Assembly: GCA_015680685.1 (NCBI GenBank)
Contig: MNCI01014495.1
Location: 955,005 to 984,492 of the forward strand
Length of the DNA stretch: 29,488 bases
Direction: 5' to 3'
Origin: Gnetum montanum
Taxonomy: Eukaryota; Streptophyta; Gnetopsida; Gnetales; Gnetaceae
Both the position numbers and the translations under genes were made by a program. The notes beneath the pieces were generated by a model. It made no database searches. It saw only the letters and a program-made list of their open reading frames with translations, and was not told where the DNA came from. Below are positions 1 to 12,386 of the stretch, in pieces; the stretch's first letter is position 1; every line of letters starts with the position of its first letter.

Positions 1-104
1 GTTATTTGGAGGTATCTGGGCCTTGGTGTAGCCAGAGACCAGCAGGCACCTAAATCCTGTTCGAGGACACTCGTTGGCGGTCGCGTCCTAAACGGTCGCT
101 AACA
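1..104 (+). mobile_element. Family X LTR, 3' end only (X1)
   Basis: This is the last 104 bp of a long LTR that enters from the left. It aligns without gaps to 21076-21179, the end of the complete X2 LTR, with 8 mismatches by eye (about 92% identity), and ends in the same AACA terminus. The bases after it are not a primer-binding site. They read straight into the extra ORF of the G1 element, so X1 is the right-hand end of an element or solo LTR inserted in that ORF. Bases 105-109 (GTGAG) are the expected right-hand target duplication; the left copy is outside the window. Confidence 0.8.
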
Positions 105-2066
105 GTGAGAAATTAGAGACAAAAAAAGAATAGATGGTGGGACCCATTGTAACTCAAACTGTAGGGCCTAGCCAACTTCCAAGCACAAGGCCCAGTCAAC
201 AACAAGAAGCAAGGCCCAGCACACGCTAGCAAGACCAACCGCCACCGCCACCGTAGGATTATCGATCATTAATGAGCCATCTCAGGGCCATTGCTAAGAT
301 GGTTATTTGGGGAAGTCATGATGATACCAATCTCTTCCTGGTCATCAATGATACCAATTTCTTCCAGGTCATCGATGGCACTGTACAATCCACAGTCTCC
401 ATTAATCACACATGGGGTGAGCTGTTAATCCAAACGGGAGGAGGGGGATCACACTGGTCACAATAGATCTCGGGAAACATTACATCCTTTCAGGTGTAAT
501 TGGAAATTTGTGAAGGTGCCATAGTCATGGTCATGCAACACCAAGATGCAACGGGAGCCAAAGAAGTGGTCACAAACCACATCAAGGAATCATTCAATTC
601 TTATTGTGCCATCAGTAGACTTTACGGGAGCATGTGATGCTCAAACTTTGGTCAGTCCCTTGATGACTCCTATGGAGCATGAGGATGTTCTCGATTGGTT
701 GCTGCAGATAGGACAAGTGATGACATCCTTATTTGACATCCCACAAGATGTCATAGCAACTTAATCAGACCTCATATCCACCAAAGGGAAGTTGGTCATG
801 GCAAAGATCAGGGTTGAGCATGTAGAGGCAGAGTTGGAAAGACTCCAAGAGAAACTCATCACCCTACAAGCTGCACAGTGGGATCCATCTCAATTTATCC
901 CCGCAAACTAGCTAGAGTCTTTTAGGATAGAGAAACTTAATAAATTATTGGCAGAGAATAAAATAGTAGTGGAGGAAAAAGAGAAGGCTAATTGGGATGC
1001 TTCCAAGGAACAAGCACAAACATATGCGTATGCCAAAGCACTCAAGCCCTTGCAAGAGGAGAATAAATAGCTTTCTGTAGACAATCTTCGGTTGACCATT
1101 GTGGAAAAACAAAAGAATGTTCTCAAAGAAAATTTTCAGCAATTGCCAAAATAATTAGTTACGGTGAACTAGGACATAAATTTCTTGACCGGAGAAAATT
1201 GAACCCTTTCAATGGAGGAGGTGCGTGAAATTTGTCGAAAGACAGTAATTGAAGTAAGTGCGTGGCAAAACGAGGCCAAGTGACATGAAAAGCTGAATGA
1301 ACACTTTAGGGACCAGGTGGGGATGTACAAGCAAGTAGTTGAAAAAGAAATCCATATGGCCAAGGCCTATATCAACACTCTCAGTGCTCAAGACATTGAT
1401 TGGCGGGCCATATTGGATACCTATGCATTTGTCCACCAAGCAGAGCTCAAAAGCTAGAACCTACAGATACAAGATCTTATGGAGTACATGGAATTGGCAA
1501 ACCTGCGGTATGCTAACTTAGCCATGTTAATAGTAGGACACTTAAGAACAGAGCTAGAGAAGTAGGTAGCAACCACCTACACGAAGTATGAAACAAAATT
1601 TGATGAGCACAAGAAGACGCTACAGAAATTAGAGGTGGAAAATTCTAAATTAGAGGTGGTCAAGGCTAGCTATGAGGGATACAAAGATATTATGGCAGAC
1701 TTGGCTCGATAGCTTACAGATTACCAGGAATACAAGGACAAAGCCAGAGCCTATGAAGAGGAATGACAGCTTTTTGCAGCCTAGTATGTCAAGGCCAATC
1801 AGATGTTCCTGTAACTGTTGTGTCCATGGGAGGTGCCAACTCCATCAAACATTGGAGCATCAACATGGATAGCATAGGACCCCTGAATTGAAGTGGAAAA
1901 GTTCTAGGCACTTCTTTAGAGCCATCAACTTCCAAAACCTAGAGCATAAGACAAGGGGAAGAGACCCATGGAGGAACCACCACCACTAAGAACCACATGA
2001 ATTCCAATAAATTCTGTAATTTTGTGTCTATGTCCCAATTTTATCATATTCAATTCTCCACTGTAG
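105..2066 (+). pseudogene. Extra ORF of family-L retrotransposon, copy G1 (5'-truncated)
   Basis: G1 is a decayed copy of the long non-gag, non-pol ORF that ends just before the 3' LTR of family L. It starts inside the Gln/Pro-rich linker (about residue 305 of the G2 copy) because X1 cut off the N-terminus. Reading frame 2 runs from 105 to about 595, then the match moves to frame 0 up to a TAG at 2064. From 546 to about 2000 the frame is continuous over more than 480 codons but carries 19 stops. It shares with G2 and G3 a block around MVMQHQDA, a Lys/Glu/Leu-rich coiled-coil-like stretch (about 800-1770) with motif LSMEEV, and a C-terminal tail with YVKANQMFL and MEEPPPL. Function is unknown; a structural or envelope-position protein is an inference. 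Confidence 0.8.
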
Positions 2067-2143
2067 CATGAATAAATTTCTAGTCAGTCAATAATCCCAT
2101 ACCTATCCACTATGCAATCAATTGGGCTTGTTCTCATTTTTTT

Positions 2144-2178
2144 ACTCAAGGACGAGTTTTCATTTAGTTGTGGGGTTA
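2144..2178 (+). other. Polypurine tract and conserved pre-LTR block of G1/L1
   Basis: A block beginning ACTCAAGGACGAG and ending in a G-rich run (GTGGGGTTA) abuts the TGATGA start of L1. The same block, in inverse orientation, precedes L3, L4 and L6. A G-rich tract immediately 5' of a 3' LTR is the normal position of the plus-strand primer of LTR retrotransposons. Confidence 0.75.
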
Positions 2179-3049
2179 TGATGAACCATGATTTATCAGG
2201 CTTCAATATTGGACCTGTGATATCAGATCCATGATATTGGGTATGCGATATCGCAGCCTGGCTAATGATATTGAATACACGATATCGTGGTTCCTGTGTA
2301 AGCCTATAAATACCACATTTGGGCGCATAGAAAAGGGTCAAGTGTAGTATTAGAGTAGAGTCTTTTTGTTCATTTTTAGTTCATCTCAACCCTTTCCCCA
2401 GCGCATGCCCATAACGTGATGATTGTAATTGTACGAAACCTTTATTCGAGTGTGACATACTTGGACATGCACATGACCAACTATAAAGATTAAGATTACT
2501 TCATCATTGCAACATTCACTTAGCTTTAATTACTTACTGTTATTGTTATTTATTATTTTCCTAATTAATATTTGTTACCCTTCATTTACTATCCCTGTTA
2601 TTAAATGCAGAATGAGTACGACTTAATCACAAGCATTTAAGTGTAACTACTCAGTAACCTAGTAGCGTATCTAGGAGTGCTCAAGTAATATACGCTTGGT
2701 AATCCCAGAGGTAGTACACGAGGTTCAAGATGTGTATGGATGATTAAGGACAGATGCTCATCGCACTTAGGCTAGCGTAGATTCTCTTCTCCCATTCCCT
2801 CTTAGCTTAATCAAAGTTACTTTTCATTGCCTCTAGGATTAGCACTAGTTTAGGACCACATCATACACCTCACTCTGGACTAAACCATACATGACAAAGC
2901 AAATACTAGTCCAGGTGGGAAGACAACGAACTGTGATCAACATGTAACTATCTAGATACCACAACTAACCTATTTGCGGAGTTCAACCAGATTGTGCGTG
3001 AATGCTCATATTCGTATGGTTGAGTGTAGGGGTACCTCACCATTCATCA
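2179..3049 (+). mobile_element. Family L LTR, copy L1 (3' LTR)
   Basis: This 871-bp LTR starts TGATGA and ends TCATCA. It follows the G1 ORF and its polypurine block, so it is a 3' LTR in plus orientation. U3 carries a run of GATATC or GATATT half-palindromes (2219, 2233, 2247, 2267, 2281) just upstream of the TATA box. A decayed poly(A) signal (ATAAAG near 2483) lies about 178 bp after the TATA box, the same spacing as in L4, L5 and L6. The last 60 bp match the ends of all other copies (motif GGGGTACCTC in this orientation). No 5' LTR partner is in the window. Confidence 0.85.
2305..2312 (+). promoter_or_regulatory. TATA box of L1
   Basis: TATAAATA in the U3 of L1, at the same relative place as in L2, L4, L5 and L6. 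Confidence 0.6.
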
Positions 3050-3250
3050 ATATTCGTGGGCACCTTAGAAGTTAAATGTAGATCATGTATTTATTCCAAA
3101 CAACACACAACTGTTGTGGTTGGGATGTTGTACCATACTACATAAAACCATTAGGCTCATAATGACATGCAATAGTGAGGTGAATAATGGAATGAGAAGG
3201 GATTATAGAGATCAAGATGTAGGATGCTTTATCATGTTCGTAATAGGCTT
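3050..3250 (+). repeat. Repeat R, partial copy R3
   Basis: Directly after L1, about 3060-3235 aligns loosely with 21967-22148 (shared words such as GAAGGGATT, TTAGAAG, AACACACA, AGGCATAAT-like). It appears to be host repeat sequence into which both elements inserted. Its class is unknown. Confidence 0.4.
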
Positions 3251-4150
3251 CTGTATTAAATGTGATTAAAATGATCTACATACTTATCCATCCAAGTTTC
3301 AGACCAAGTCCATACCACTAATAGTGACTTCCCATTGATGTGTTTCCTCCTACTGACCATCATGAGTCCACAACCACCACAAAGAACAATCATCACTCCA
3401 AAAAGAGAAGAAAATAGAAGAGGGAAGAAAAGGCCTTAGTTAGAGGGCACCTTTAGGCATGGGTAACATGTCTTTCCAACCCCATAACTAGTTCTTCTAG
3501 CCCAGTATTGTGTCTAAGGGGTGTGCTTTGAATTTCCATTATTTTTTATTTTTTATTTTTGGATTTTATATTTTTATGATGTTAGATAGGAACCATACCA
3601 TGCAAAGACTTTAGCTTCCTTTTATTAGTTGACAATGGAGTGATGATACATTCCATGAGGAGTCATAAACCACACAAAGGAAGTTAAGAAGAGAACCCAA
3701 CAAACCCCTTTAAGGTCATACCCTTGCCATTCTCACTTGGTCATTTCCTCTCTCTTTAAGGTACAATGATCATTGATGAATTTTAGTTTCATGAAAAAAG
3801 AACCAAATTCCTTTCATGACAAAAGACCTTTTTATTTAGAAAACTAGAGGGATGGATGATGTGGTCTCACTACTTTACACAATTACTTACCTAATCATTT
3901 TGATAGCATAGCACAAAAACCCAACACATAGCATTGACTTCTGAATCATGAATTGGCAATATTATTAACAAAAACATAAAAGACATTTGTACAACATAAA
4001 GAAAATGGCTCAAGAAAAGATAAAATTATAAATAAAAAAGAAAAATAACAAGAAATGGAAAAGATATTAAGAATTAGAAAATATGAAAAGAAATAGGGAA
4101 ATGATAAAAAATTGTATAAAAAAAGGGTGAAAAATACTTATTAGTTCTTG
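3251..4150. other. No gene seen; AT-rich, partly purine-rich stretch
   Basis: I find no convincing coding frame or RNA gene here. The plus strand from about 4000 to 4135 is strongly A/G-rich. The part nearest 4150 may be the far 3' end of the gag region read on the minus strand from L2, but no conserved motif shows it. Confidence 0.4.
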
Positions 4151-4689
4151 ATTTAGGATGGGGCATCTTTCCCACGAGTAAGCTCTTGACCGCAACAAGA
4201 ATTAATAAGTGGTTTGATTAGTTTCATGCATCTTTGAAACAATTTTACACTCTTATTTCCAAGCCACTGGGTGTCTTCTCTTTTAGTGGCTACTGTGTAA
4301 ATTGGTTTTTCCTCACACACTTTTTTTTGAACTGTATGATGGTTTAGTATAGGAGTTGTGTTAATATTTTGAATTTCTGGCCTACAACTGCATCCTTTAT
4401 CATTATTAGTAATGCATGGAGGTTTTTATCTTTCCATAGTAATAGGTTTATCATTTATGTCTTATGTTGGAGTGGTGATAATTGTTGGCTTTTGCATATG
4501 ATCAGGAGACATTGTTCCAAAGAGGAAGGATGTTTCATCAAATTGGCCTTGTGCAGGTTTCAATGTGCTAGTAGGGCTATGAGTTTGTGCTCACACATGG
4601 GAAACATCTTAAAGAAAGGATGTTTTCTAGATTGTGGTGGAGATCTACTAGCCTTATCATTTTTTTATATGTTCACAGCACCTATGACA

Positions 4690-6654
4690 TTTTTTTGTTG
4701 ATGTTATGGTGCCAAACCTTCCTATGCTATTGGTGATGAAATATGATGGAGGGAAGTATGAGAATATTGAGGATATGATGAAGGGTGAGAGGCATGAGGT
4801 GGTGATCTCGTAGAAGATGTTACGGGTTGATGTTGTTCAAGAGAGTGGTAGTAGTGATTTGAGGTAGAGGAAGTAGAACTAGTTGGGGAAACATGTTGTT
4901 GAACATAATATCCATATGGGTCCAATTAGCAGTAAGGGTAGTGTTAGTTTGATGATGGCCTCCCCCACGACTATGAGTTTGCCACTGTAGTTGATAGCAG
5001 TATTGACGTTAGTAAGAAGTCCCACTAGGATAGTACGGTTGGTTGTAGGATTGTTTATAATTACCTTGTGAGTAAGGTAATTTCCTAGGCATTTGCTTTT
5101 GTACGAACTTGGGATTCAAAGCAAAGGTCTAATACTCATGTAGATGTAACATGATTGGGTAATAGCCCTTTGAATGATCATATAGACAGATGTCACATCC
5201 ATCATCATCTTCTATGGTTGAGTTTATAGGCTCTTATTCTACAACCATTTTTGCTTTTTGCTTATAAGTGTTCTTAGATATTTTTCTTGGTCCTTTTTCC
5301 TCTTCTTGTTTTGATCGCTTGATTCTTTTTATGTTACTCTCTCCTCTATGGTTTTCACATAAGTTGTAACTTTTTCGTTCATCATCTCCCACATTTTATC
5401 TATCCTTGCTTCAAGCTCATCGATAGACTTTTGTATTGGCAAGGTTTTTTGTGAAATCACCTCATCAAGAGTTACCTCTTTTACTCATCATAGATATGAA
5501 TCCTCTTCTTTTAAAGAGTTGGATCCCAATTATATTCCTTTACATTCAGTTGTTTACATAGAACTCCTTCTTCTTTTGCCACCCGCTTGATCAGCCTTTG
5601 TATATGATGGGCTTTTAGTTTGTATAACCGACCTTGGGCATATTTCCTAAGGGTCTCTCTCATTTGATTACGAAGCCCATCTATGATGTGGAAAAGTTGT
5701 TCTTTTTGAGAGAAATCATGGCCTAGACATCTATGTAGTAGCGACTAGTATTTATCCAAGAACACATCCAAGGATTCATGTTGTTCTTGCTTCTGTTCTT
5801 GGATTTTTTTTTCTTGGGTTGGACACTCTCACATAAGTTTGGTATTTTTCATTGAAAAGTTCTAGCATTGTGGACCATCGATGGATTGAATTTGGTGCCA
5901 ACAATCTATACCAACTTTCAACTTCGTCAACTAGCATCCTAGGAAAGAGCATAAACTTTTTTCACTTATGTTCAATGTTTTGCAAGGCATAGGCATCATG
6001 GAAGGCTTGTAAATGATGTTGTGAATCAGAATTCTAGCCTCCCCTAAATTTAGGAATGTTATCCATATCAAGCCATTTGACGTGGTTGTCCCTTTGATGC
6101 CTTTGAGGTATTTGAACTACCTCCCTAATCCGTGTCATGTTCCTAGTAGCCAACAAGGGTTCATCTTCATCAGACATGTCATGGTAAGAATTTTTATTTC
6201 TATTTGTTTGATATTGATGATCTTTTATATGTTCATTTTGATGTCTTTAATTTTGCCCTTCAGTTTGATTTCTATCTTTATCACGACCCCATAGTGAAGC
6301 TCTATCTCTATACCTATGCTCATCTTCATCTAGATTAGACGTTGAAGAGGAAGAGGAAGATGATGAACTAGGAGAATCATCATGGCTCCTATAGTTCTCC
6401 CCATTGTCCCTTAATTTATCTTTTCTAGGTTTAGAGAAGGTTCTAGGTCTTGAGGCCCTCCTTGTTCTAGGACTTTTTCCATCTCCTCTAAGATTATCTA
6501 CACTAGTTGAACATAGTCTTTGAGTGTAGTAAGGGTCTAAATGAGCATAGGAAACCCCTGCTTGAGGTTGTTCACTCCAATTATCTTTAGTATAGATTTT
6601 ATCATCTCTCCTATGAGTGTTATCATCATACTTGGTCCTATGTAAAGAAGGCAT
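4690..6654 (-). pseudogene. Retrotransposon gag remnant (element of L2)
   Basis: On the minus strand, 116 bp after the primer-binding site of L2, an ATG at 6654 opens a gag-like protein. The first 136 codons are intact: a charged N-terminus, then a Ser run (about 6330-6370) and Asp/Glu/Arg-rich sequence. After a stop the frame resumes with a recognisable Retrotrans_gag core (about 6180-5640): a Trp-Tyr pair in ESWYRLL, then IHRWSTMLELFNEKY, and after a frameshift in a poly-A run near 5810, ESLDVFLDKY and GLRNQMRETL. Near 4925-4722 lies a Ser/Pro/Tyr/His-rich tail. Stops fit CAG or CGA changed to TAG or TGA. No CCHC knuckle, protease or RT could be recognised. Gag would form the particle and bind RNA; this copy is dead. 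Confidence 0.8.
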
Positions 6655-6750
6655 GATTTTAACATATGTGACTTTAAAATATTAAAAAATAAATTTTTCA
6701 TATGTTTACAGTAATTTTGTATAATATAACTAATCTATATAACTAGCACC

Positions 6751-6770
6751 ATTCTTGGCAATGTCCCCAA
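6751..6770 (-). other. Primer-binding site after L2
   Basis: Read on the minus strand directly after the TCATCA end of L2, the bases begin TTGGGGACATTGCC. They agree at about 14 of 20 positions with the plant tRNA-Asp type primer site (TTGGCGCCGTTGCCGGGGA). This fixes L2 as a 5' LTR. Confidence 0.6.
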
Positions 6771-7757
6771 TGATGAGCGACAGGTACCCCTACATCTAAC
6801 CATACAAATCACAAGCATTCATGCATGATTTGGTCAAATTCCGTGGATGGGACTAGTTGTGGCATCTAGATTGTTATGTCTTAATTGTAGTTCATTATCT
6901 TCACACTTGGACTAATGGTAGCTTTTTCACGTATGGTTTAGTCCAAAGTGAGACATATGATTGTTGATGTTGTTCTAACCTTATGCTACTCTTAATGATA
7001 ATAAATAAATCAATTATTTAAACTAAGTACAATAAAAAATACATTCTAAACTAGCCTATGATGATGAGTATCTATTCCTAGCTTGACGTACATGTCCTAA
7101 ACCCATGTATCCACTACTAGGATTATCAAGCACTATGCTGCTGGGTGAACCAAGCAATAATGCTATTGAGATTACCAAGAAAATATGTGTTTAGGCTTGA
7201 AATAGGTCATACTTATTCTGCTAATTCATTAACATGTATGGAAATGTAAATATTAACTAAGTACATGGAATATAAATTGTATGGAAAGTAAATTTAATAT
7301 AAGTCAAAGTACTGTAATGAATAAGAATCAATCTTGATTTTATTGTTGTTCATGGAATGTGTCTAGGTACATTGCCACTTGAATAAGATGTCATACAACT
7401 AACTCAAATCCACATTGCAAGCACTCACTAACTATTCTCTAAGACTATGGAATAAAACTATAAGAGTTCAACTACTCTATTGACCAAAAGATGTTCAATA
7501 CATGGCGAAAACATGTGTATTTATAGGTGAAAATAGACCTTTCGATATCAAATATTCGATAACACAACTTGTGCTTCGATATCGAGGATCCAATATCATA
7601 ACTAACAAAAAATTGACATTTTCATAAAACCCATGCAACATAGCATCTACGACATAACAACCAACTGAGACATACTAACAATGATGCTACAACACAAATG
7701 CAATGCAACATCTATGACATAGCATCTACGATATCTCAACCATTTGATGATTCATCA
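6771..7757 (-). mobile_element. Family L LTR, copy L2 (5' LTR)
   Basis: This 987-bp LTR has TGATGA...TCATCA ends and minus orientation: its U3 is at the right, and its primer-binding site and gag lie to the left. GATATC palindromes occur at 7544, 7578 and 7730, and a TATA box at 7518-7525. U3 also holds several related words of the form GCATCTACGA(C/T)AT. The R/U5 part matches L4 and L5 (words such as CAAGCACTATG and GTACCT). The matching 3' LTR is not present, so the element is incomplete here. Confidence 0.85.
7518..7525 (-). promoter_or_regulatory. TATA box of L2
   Basis: Minus-strand TATAAATA in the U3 of L2, the same position as in other family members. Confidence 0.55.
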
Positions 7758-10700
7758 ATTGTGTATGAGGCTGATGTGCTGATCATGTTCCTGTTAACTC
7801 TTCTATTTTCAAGCTAATATCTTAGCCTTGTAGGTTGCATAGGTACAAAGTTACAGATAGTGGTGATCTCAATTAATTATGTGAGCACTAAGTCTATTGG
7901 AAAGATATGTGCTCTTGAGACCTCCATGAATTCATTACATGGTCTCAGAATCTTGACATTGGGTTGGGGGTTTATCAGTACCCTTGCTATGGTGGAGCAA
8001 CTACTATATCATGATTTGTTTGCTTCTCAGTGCTGGGTGGGCACTAACAAAGTAAGGTGGTCCATCCTAGGTCCTATGGATATTAGGTTAGCAAATGACA
8101 TAGAATAATATCATTGGTTATGCCAAATACTAATGGCCTAGGAGTGGCCGATGCCTTGAGGTCCCACTATGGCAACTGATGGATTCTTAGATGGCATTCT
8201 ATGTTATTCAATCATTATGTTTGTGTCCTGGTTTGTTTTCTTTTGATGGTAATCTTATAGTGGGTGCAGTCCTACAGTTTTTCCTATATGTGCAAAGACA
8301 AAGATAGATTTTTCTCAAAACAACATGATGTGGCTTTGGTATTGCTCTTGGTGGCCTAAACCCTTCAGCTTAGGATGGGCCTAGGTTGTTTATCCTATAG
8401 CCTTCTAGGCCTAGGTAACATTCCCTAATGTCATGTATTATGCTTACCAAATGTATTCCTACCTTCAAGTATGTAATATTGTAATGTTATGTTGTATTCA
8501 GCTTCGACAGATCATGCACACATAAGTGTTAGATGTTGTTTCTCAATGTGGATTAGTTGTTCCCTTATTGTAGGCCTATGCCACACCTTATGACAAGGTC
8601 AAACTTGATGTACGGTATTTCCCTGTGCTTATCCTTGAAGCATCTTCTCTATGTTTTGAATGAGACCTTTGTTCCTTGATATGAGATCTTCTAAAAGCTC
8701 TATGAGAAATCCTATTTTTGTAAAGAATGTTGTAATAAGGAGGCCAAGACATGTTCTTGTCTATGGTGCTCTTGAATTTATGCTTTGTATTTTGGTACTC
8801 TTAGCATGCCTTGATGGTATGTCCTTTGATGATCATTCTTGAGATGGGATAAGTTGTGAAAGTCTTTCTTTAGGGTTCCTTAATTAACATAAATCTTATT
8901 CATGGGTGATTGTTGATGGAATGTAGCCTAAAATTTAAACAAATTGGTTCAATGAACTTGATCTTGATAGTGGGTAGTTCATGGTGGCCATGTGAATTAC
9001 AATGGTAGACTGAATATTCAAATCAAAGATGATGCTATTATGATCGGCTGCATGGTCGAGTTGAGTTCTAGTTATCAGTACCTAGACTCCATATCCCATG
9101 ATTAGATGTGGTCTTTAGGGTAGTTTTTGCTAGCATTGGGATGGTGGTCCATCCTTGAACAAATGATGTTATAGTTACGAAAATCATTGATTTCTCTTGA
9201 AGGCCCTACATGGTGGATGTCGAAAAAACACTTGAGCTTATACTCTCATGACTTGGGGCTTATGGTGCTTTTATGGTCTATGATGTGTCATCCCATCTCT
9301 CAAGTGTATCGTTGATTATTTTAGTATCCCAACCTCTATAGGGGATAGCATGACCATGTACTCTATTTCTCTAGCCATATGGATTGGTTCATTTTCCATT
9401 CTAATCGATACCTTCTCCAGTTGCCAATAGAACAATGTAGGTTATATCAAGAGAGTTCTTCTTCTTGAGGGGATTCAAAAGTAGTTGATGTTTGGGACTT
9501 ATTCCAAGCAGTGGTCCCAAGTGCCTAAACTCTTGGGGCTAGTTTTCAGAGAAAATATATGGGGACTATATTTGAATTCATGGAATCTCCTTTGTAAGAC
9601 CATGTGGTTGAGGTATACTTGATGTATATACCTCTTCTCTTGTAAGCAAGATGTGATCTCATGTACTGTCTCTTAGTTTTGGGGCTCCAAAGGGACTTCC
9701 TTGTTGGGGTTTTCTAATAGACCTCCCTTATTGTAAATCCTTTATGAATGAATCATGGATTATTTTGAGTTGGTAGTTGATTTTGGTAATGCCCATTCAT
9801 TGTAATTTCAAATTGTCTCGAGGACCTAATCCTCCTATGAAACTATTCTTTATAACTTTCAAGTTCATTGGTTGGGTTTGATGGTAATAGGTAGTGGTGT
9901 GGCCTTGTCCACAACAAATGTTGGAAATGGGAAGCATTGGATCATATGAAATGAAAACCTAGACCTCTTATGGTGAAAAAAAACCCCTCTCTATGAAAGT
10001 TTTGGGGATGAACTCTTTGGCTTTTCAAGTCAAGCTTTGAGGTGGGATGAAATTTGGGTAAGACCTATGAGTCTACGTCTTTCCTCAACTAGTAGTGGTT
10101 GGACAATATGGTTGTATTGGCTATGTGAACTACTTTGGCATGTACCATGGCTATAGTGTAGTTAGGTTGTTGTCCCTTCTTACGAAAGGAACCTCCAAAA
10201 GAGGATCTTCACATCTGGTTCAAAAATCCAATGAGATATGTTGATCGGGAGTTGTGGTCGTTCCTAGCATGGCAAGAAAATTAAGATTTTAGGGACCTAG
10301 ATGTTCCCTAGAAATGTATGACAATGGTTGTCCTTGAAGGCATTTCTACATACTTTCTTGGAGAAAGCATTGATATAAGAGTGCTTATCCCACCTCTTGG
10401 AGTAGGAAGGACAACCTACAAGATGAGAGTGCAACTGATCCTTTCCCATAAATGGGATATAGCAATTGTAATGAACCATTTGGAAGTAGTTGACATGAAA
10501 TGTGTGTATGAAGGACTATCTTGAGGTTGGCTTTCCAACTTGGCCTCCACTTGTTCAAGCTCTTGAGCTAGCATTCTCAATGTTGAAAAACTCAAAAGGA
10601 TGTCAATGATAAACTAGATTAGGATGCCATGAAGCCTCTTAGAGAAGTTTTTCAAGAAGATCTTAGACCTTCTTCCTTGATATGAATATGGGATATAGTT

Positions 10701-12060
10701 TTCAATGATAAGATGTGGATTGCGGTGTTGGTACATCTATGAATGGCAAGGTAAAATTCAAAAGATTTGCCTCTGTACCCTGTTTCAAAGCGGGATCATG
10801 TTCAACTCCCTTCCTACCAACCTAAACAATTGTTGATGTGAGAAAAGGAAAGAAAATATGTTGATGGTATGGTCATGATGATCTAGTCCATTGATGGTTG
10901 GACTAGCAAGACTCCATGGGTATTGATGCCAAAAGTAGAACCTAGGGTTCTAGCAAGCTTGAGTTGCTTGCAGAGACATGGCTCTTTTGGAGCATACTCT
11001 CTCTTTCAATTATAGTTTCCCAAGTCCATCACCAAGGTTGAAAGTGGTCCTAGTGAGCCTTCAAAATCAATGACAAAAAAAATCAATGGATGTCAAGATG
11101 CCATTCAGGATGGAACTTAGCTAGACTTGTGAAAGAAGAGCATGTCTTCTTGCATAGGTATGGGTTTATGCAGGAAGATAAGTCTCTAGACTCAATTAAG
11201 GGAAAAATCTAGGGGATGTCTTAAATATGTTGGTCCTTTGTGTTGGACTTCTCCCTCTTGTCATAAATTAGGAAAGGTTTTTGGGTTTCCTCCAAGTGCC
11301 CTTTGCATTTCATGCAAGGCCTTGGATGTAAGAACGTATTAGGTGTTGGGTTTGGTACCTTTCTTCAAGCCTAGCATTAATTGAGTTGAGGGACTCCCTA
11401 GAATTGATAGAGCTCCAAACCCATACTTGAAGTGTACTCTCAAAGCTTATCCTAGGCTTTGCTCTAAGGATGTCACTTCTTTTTTGTGTGGGAGGATTGT
11501 GAGAAAGGTCCTAGGATGGAGGTTCTCTTGGTCTCTCCCCATGGTTCGGGGACCATGGAACACTCTAATGTACCCTTGAGTGGCACTTAAGTGTTATAAA
11601 ATCCATCCTAGCTTGGCGGTACCAAGCCAGCAACAAGACTTACTCCTATTACATCCCCCTCTAAGTCCTCTTCATACTACCCTCACATGAAGAACTACAT
11701 GGCCTTGATTCTGTAGTGGTCACTGATATGTAGGTAGCCAAACCTTGTATCACATCATGAGATGTCTAGGGGTGAGGCACCCCTTGGAAATGCATCTTCT
11801 TCCATTCCATTGATGATGTCTACAGGGTTTCTTATGTACTTGTTTGCTAAGTCCTTATTTAGAGTTTAGAGGTTCTCTTGGACATGTATTCTCTCTTGTT
11901 AAGTAGCTATTGCACCACTTACTTCCTTCTAAGGGTTTCTTGTTGGTTTAGAGGTGTATTTCCCTAGTCTTCCATCCTAGATCCATTAGATCTAAGAGAA
12001 TTCCTTAGGGTGCAAGACAACATCGAGGAAATGTTGTTACATAAAATGTAAGCAGTTAAA
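7758..12060. other. Unassigned degenerate DNA, 4.3 kb
   Basis: No LTR ends, RT, integrase, transposase or host protein motif is recognisable. Short open stretches exist (7860-8108 plus; 10297-10479 minus; about 11200-11570 plus, with two stops) but none shows conserved domain signatures. Stop density along the frames is near what chance predicts. Base composition is less AT-rich than 12-14 kb. It may be an old retroelement body whose family I cannot name. Confidence 0.3.
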
Positions 12061-12261
12061 AGAACTTGGAAGAAACTATTCATGTAACACTAACACCTTT
12101 ACCTGCATTGGAAGCTATGATTGAAACATATGTAATGAAGAGGGATTGAAGTATATGTAATGCACATGCAGTTTAAAAATTTTGATATTGAGAAAATTGC
12201 CATGGATGTTGCTTTTTATTTATTAGGATAGAGGAAAAATAAAATAAAATCCAAGTTGCAT

Positions 12262-12309
12262 TCAAGGGCCTTAAATAGAGGAACTTGCACATTCAAGGGC
12301 CTTAAATTT
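12262..12309 (+). repeat. Short direct repeat
   Basis: The 18-base word CATTCAAGGGCCTTAAAT occurs twice, about 30 bp apart, within this interval. Confidence 0.7.
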
Positions 12310-12386
12310 GGATGAGCATTTTGGAGTCAAATTTTAAGGTTGGGATAACCTATCAAAGTTGCAAAAATATCTATTTAATTTTTTTA

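Noticed and set aside
908-1439. Minus-strand open frames of 64-76 codons
   Set aside because: They are antisense shadows of the G1 coiled-coil region.
4369-4701. 110-codon plus-strand open frame
   Set aside because: Hydrophobic, low-information sequence antisense to the tail of the gag remnant; no domain pattern and no copy elsewhere.
5800-5820. Programmed frameshift in the gag A-run
   Set aside because: The element has several other stops and shifts; an ordinary indel in a homopolymer explains it.
7860-8108. 82-codon plus-strand open frame
   Set aside because: Beyond it, stops occur at chance rate, and no motif or homologous copy is visible.
10297-10479. Minus-strand Cys/His-containing frame as a zinc-finger or LINE end
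   Set aside because: Cys and His spacing does not match the LINE knuckle seen at 13.0-13.1 kb, and no flanking RT sequence was found.
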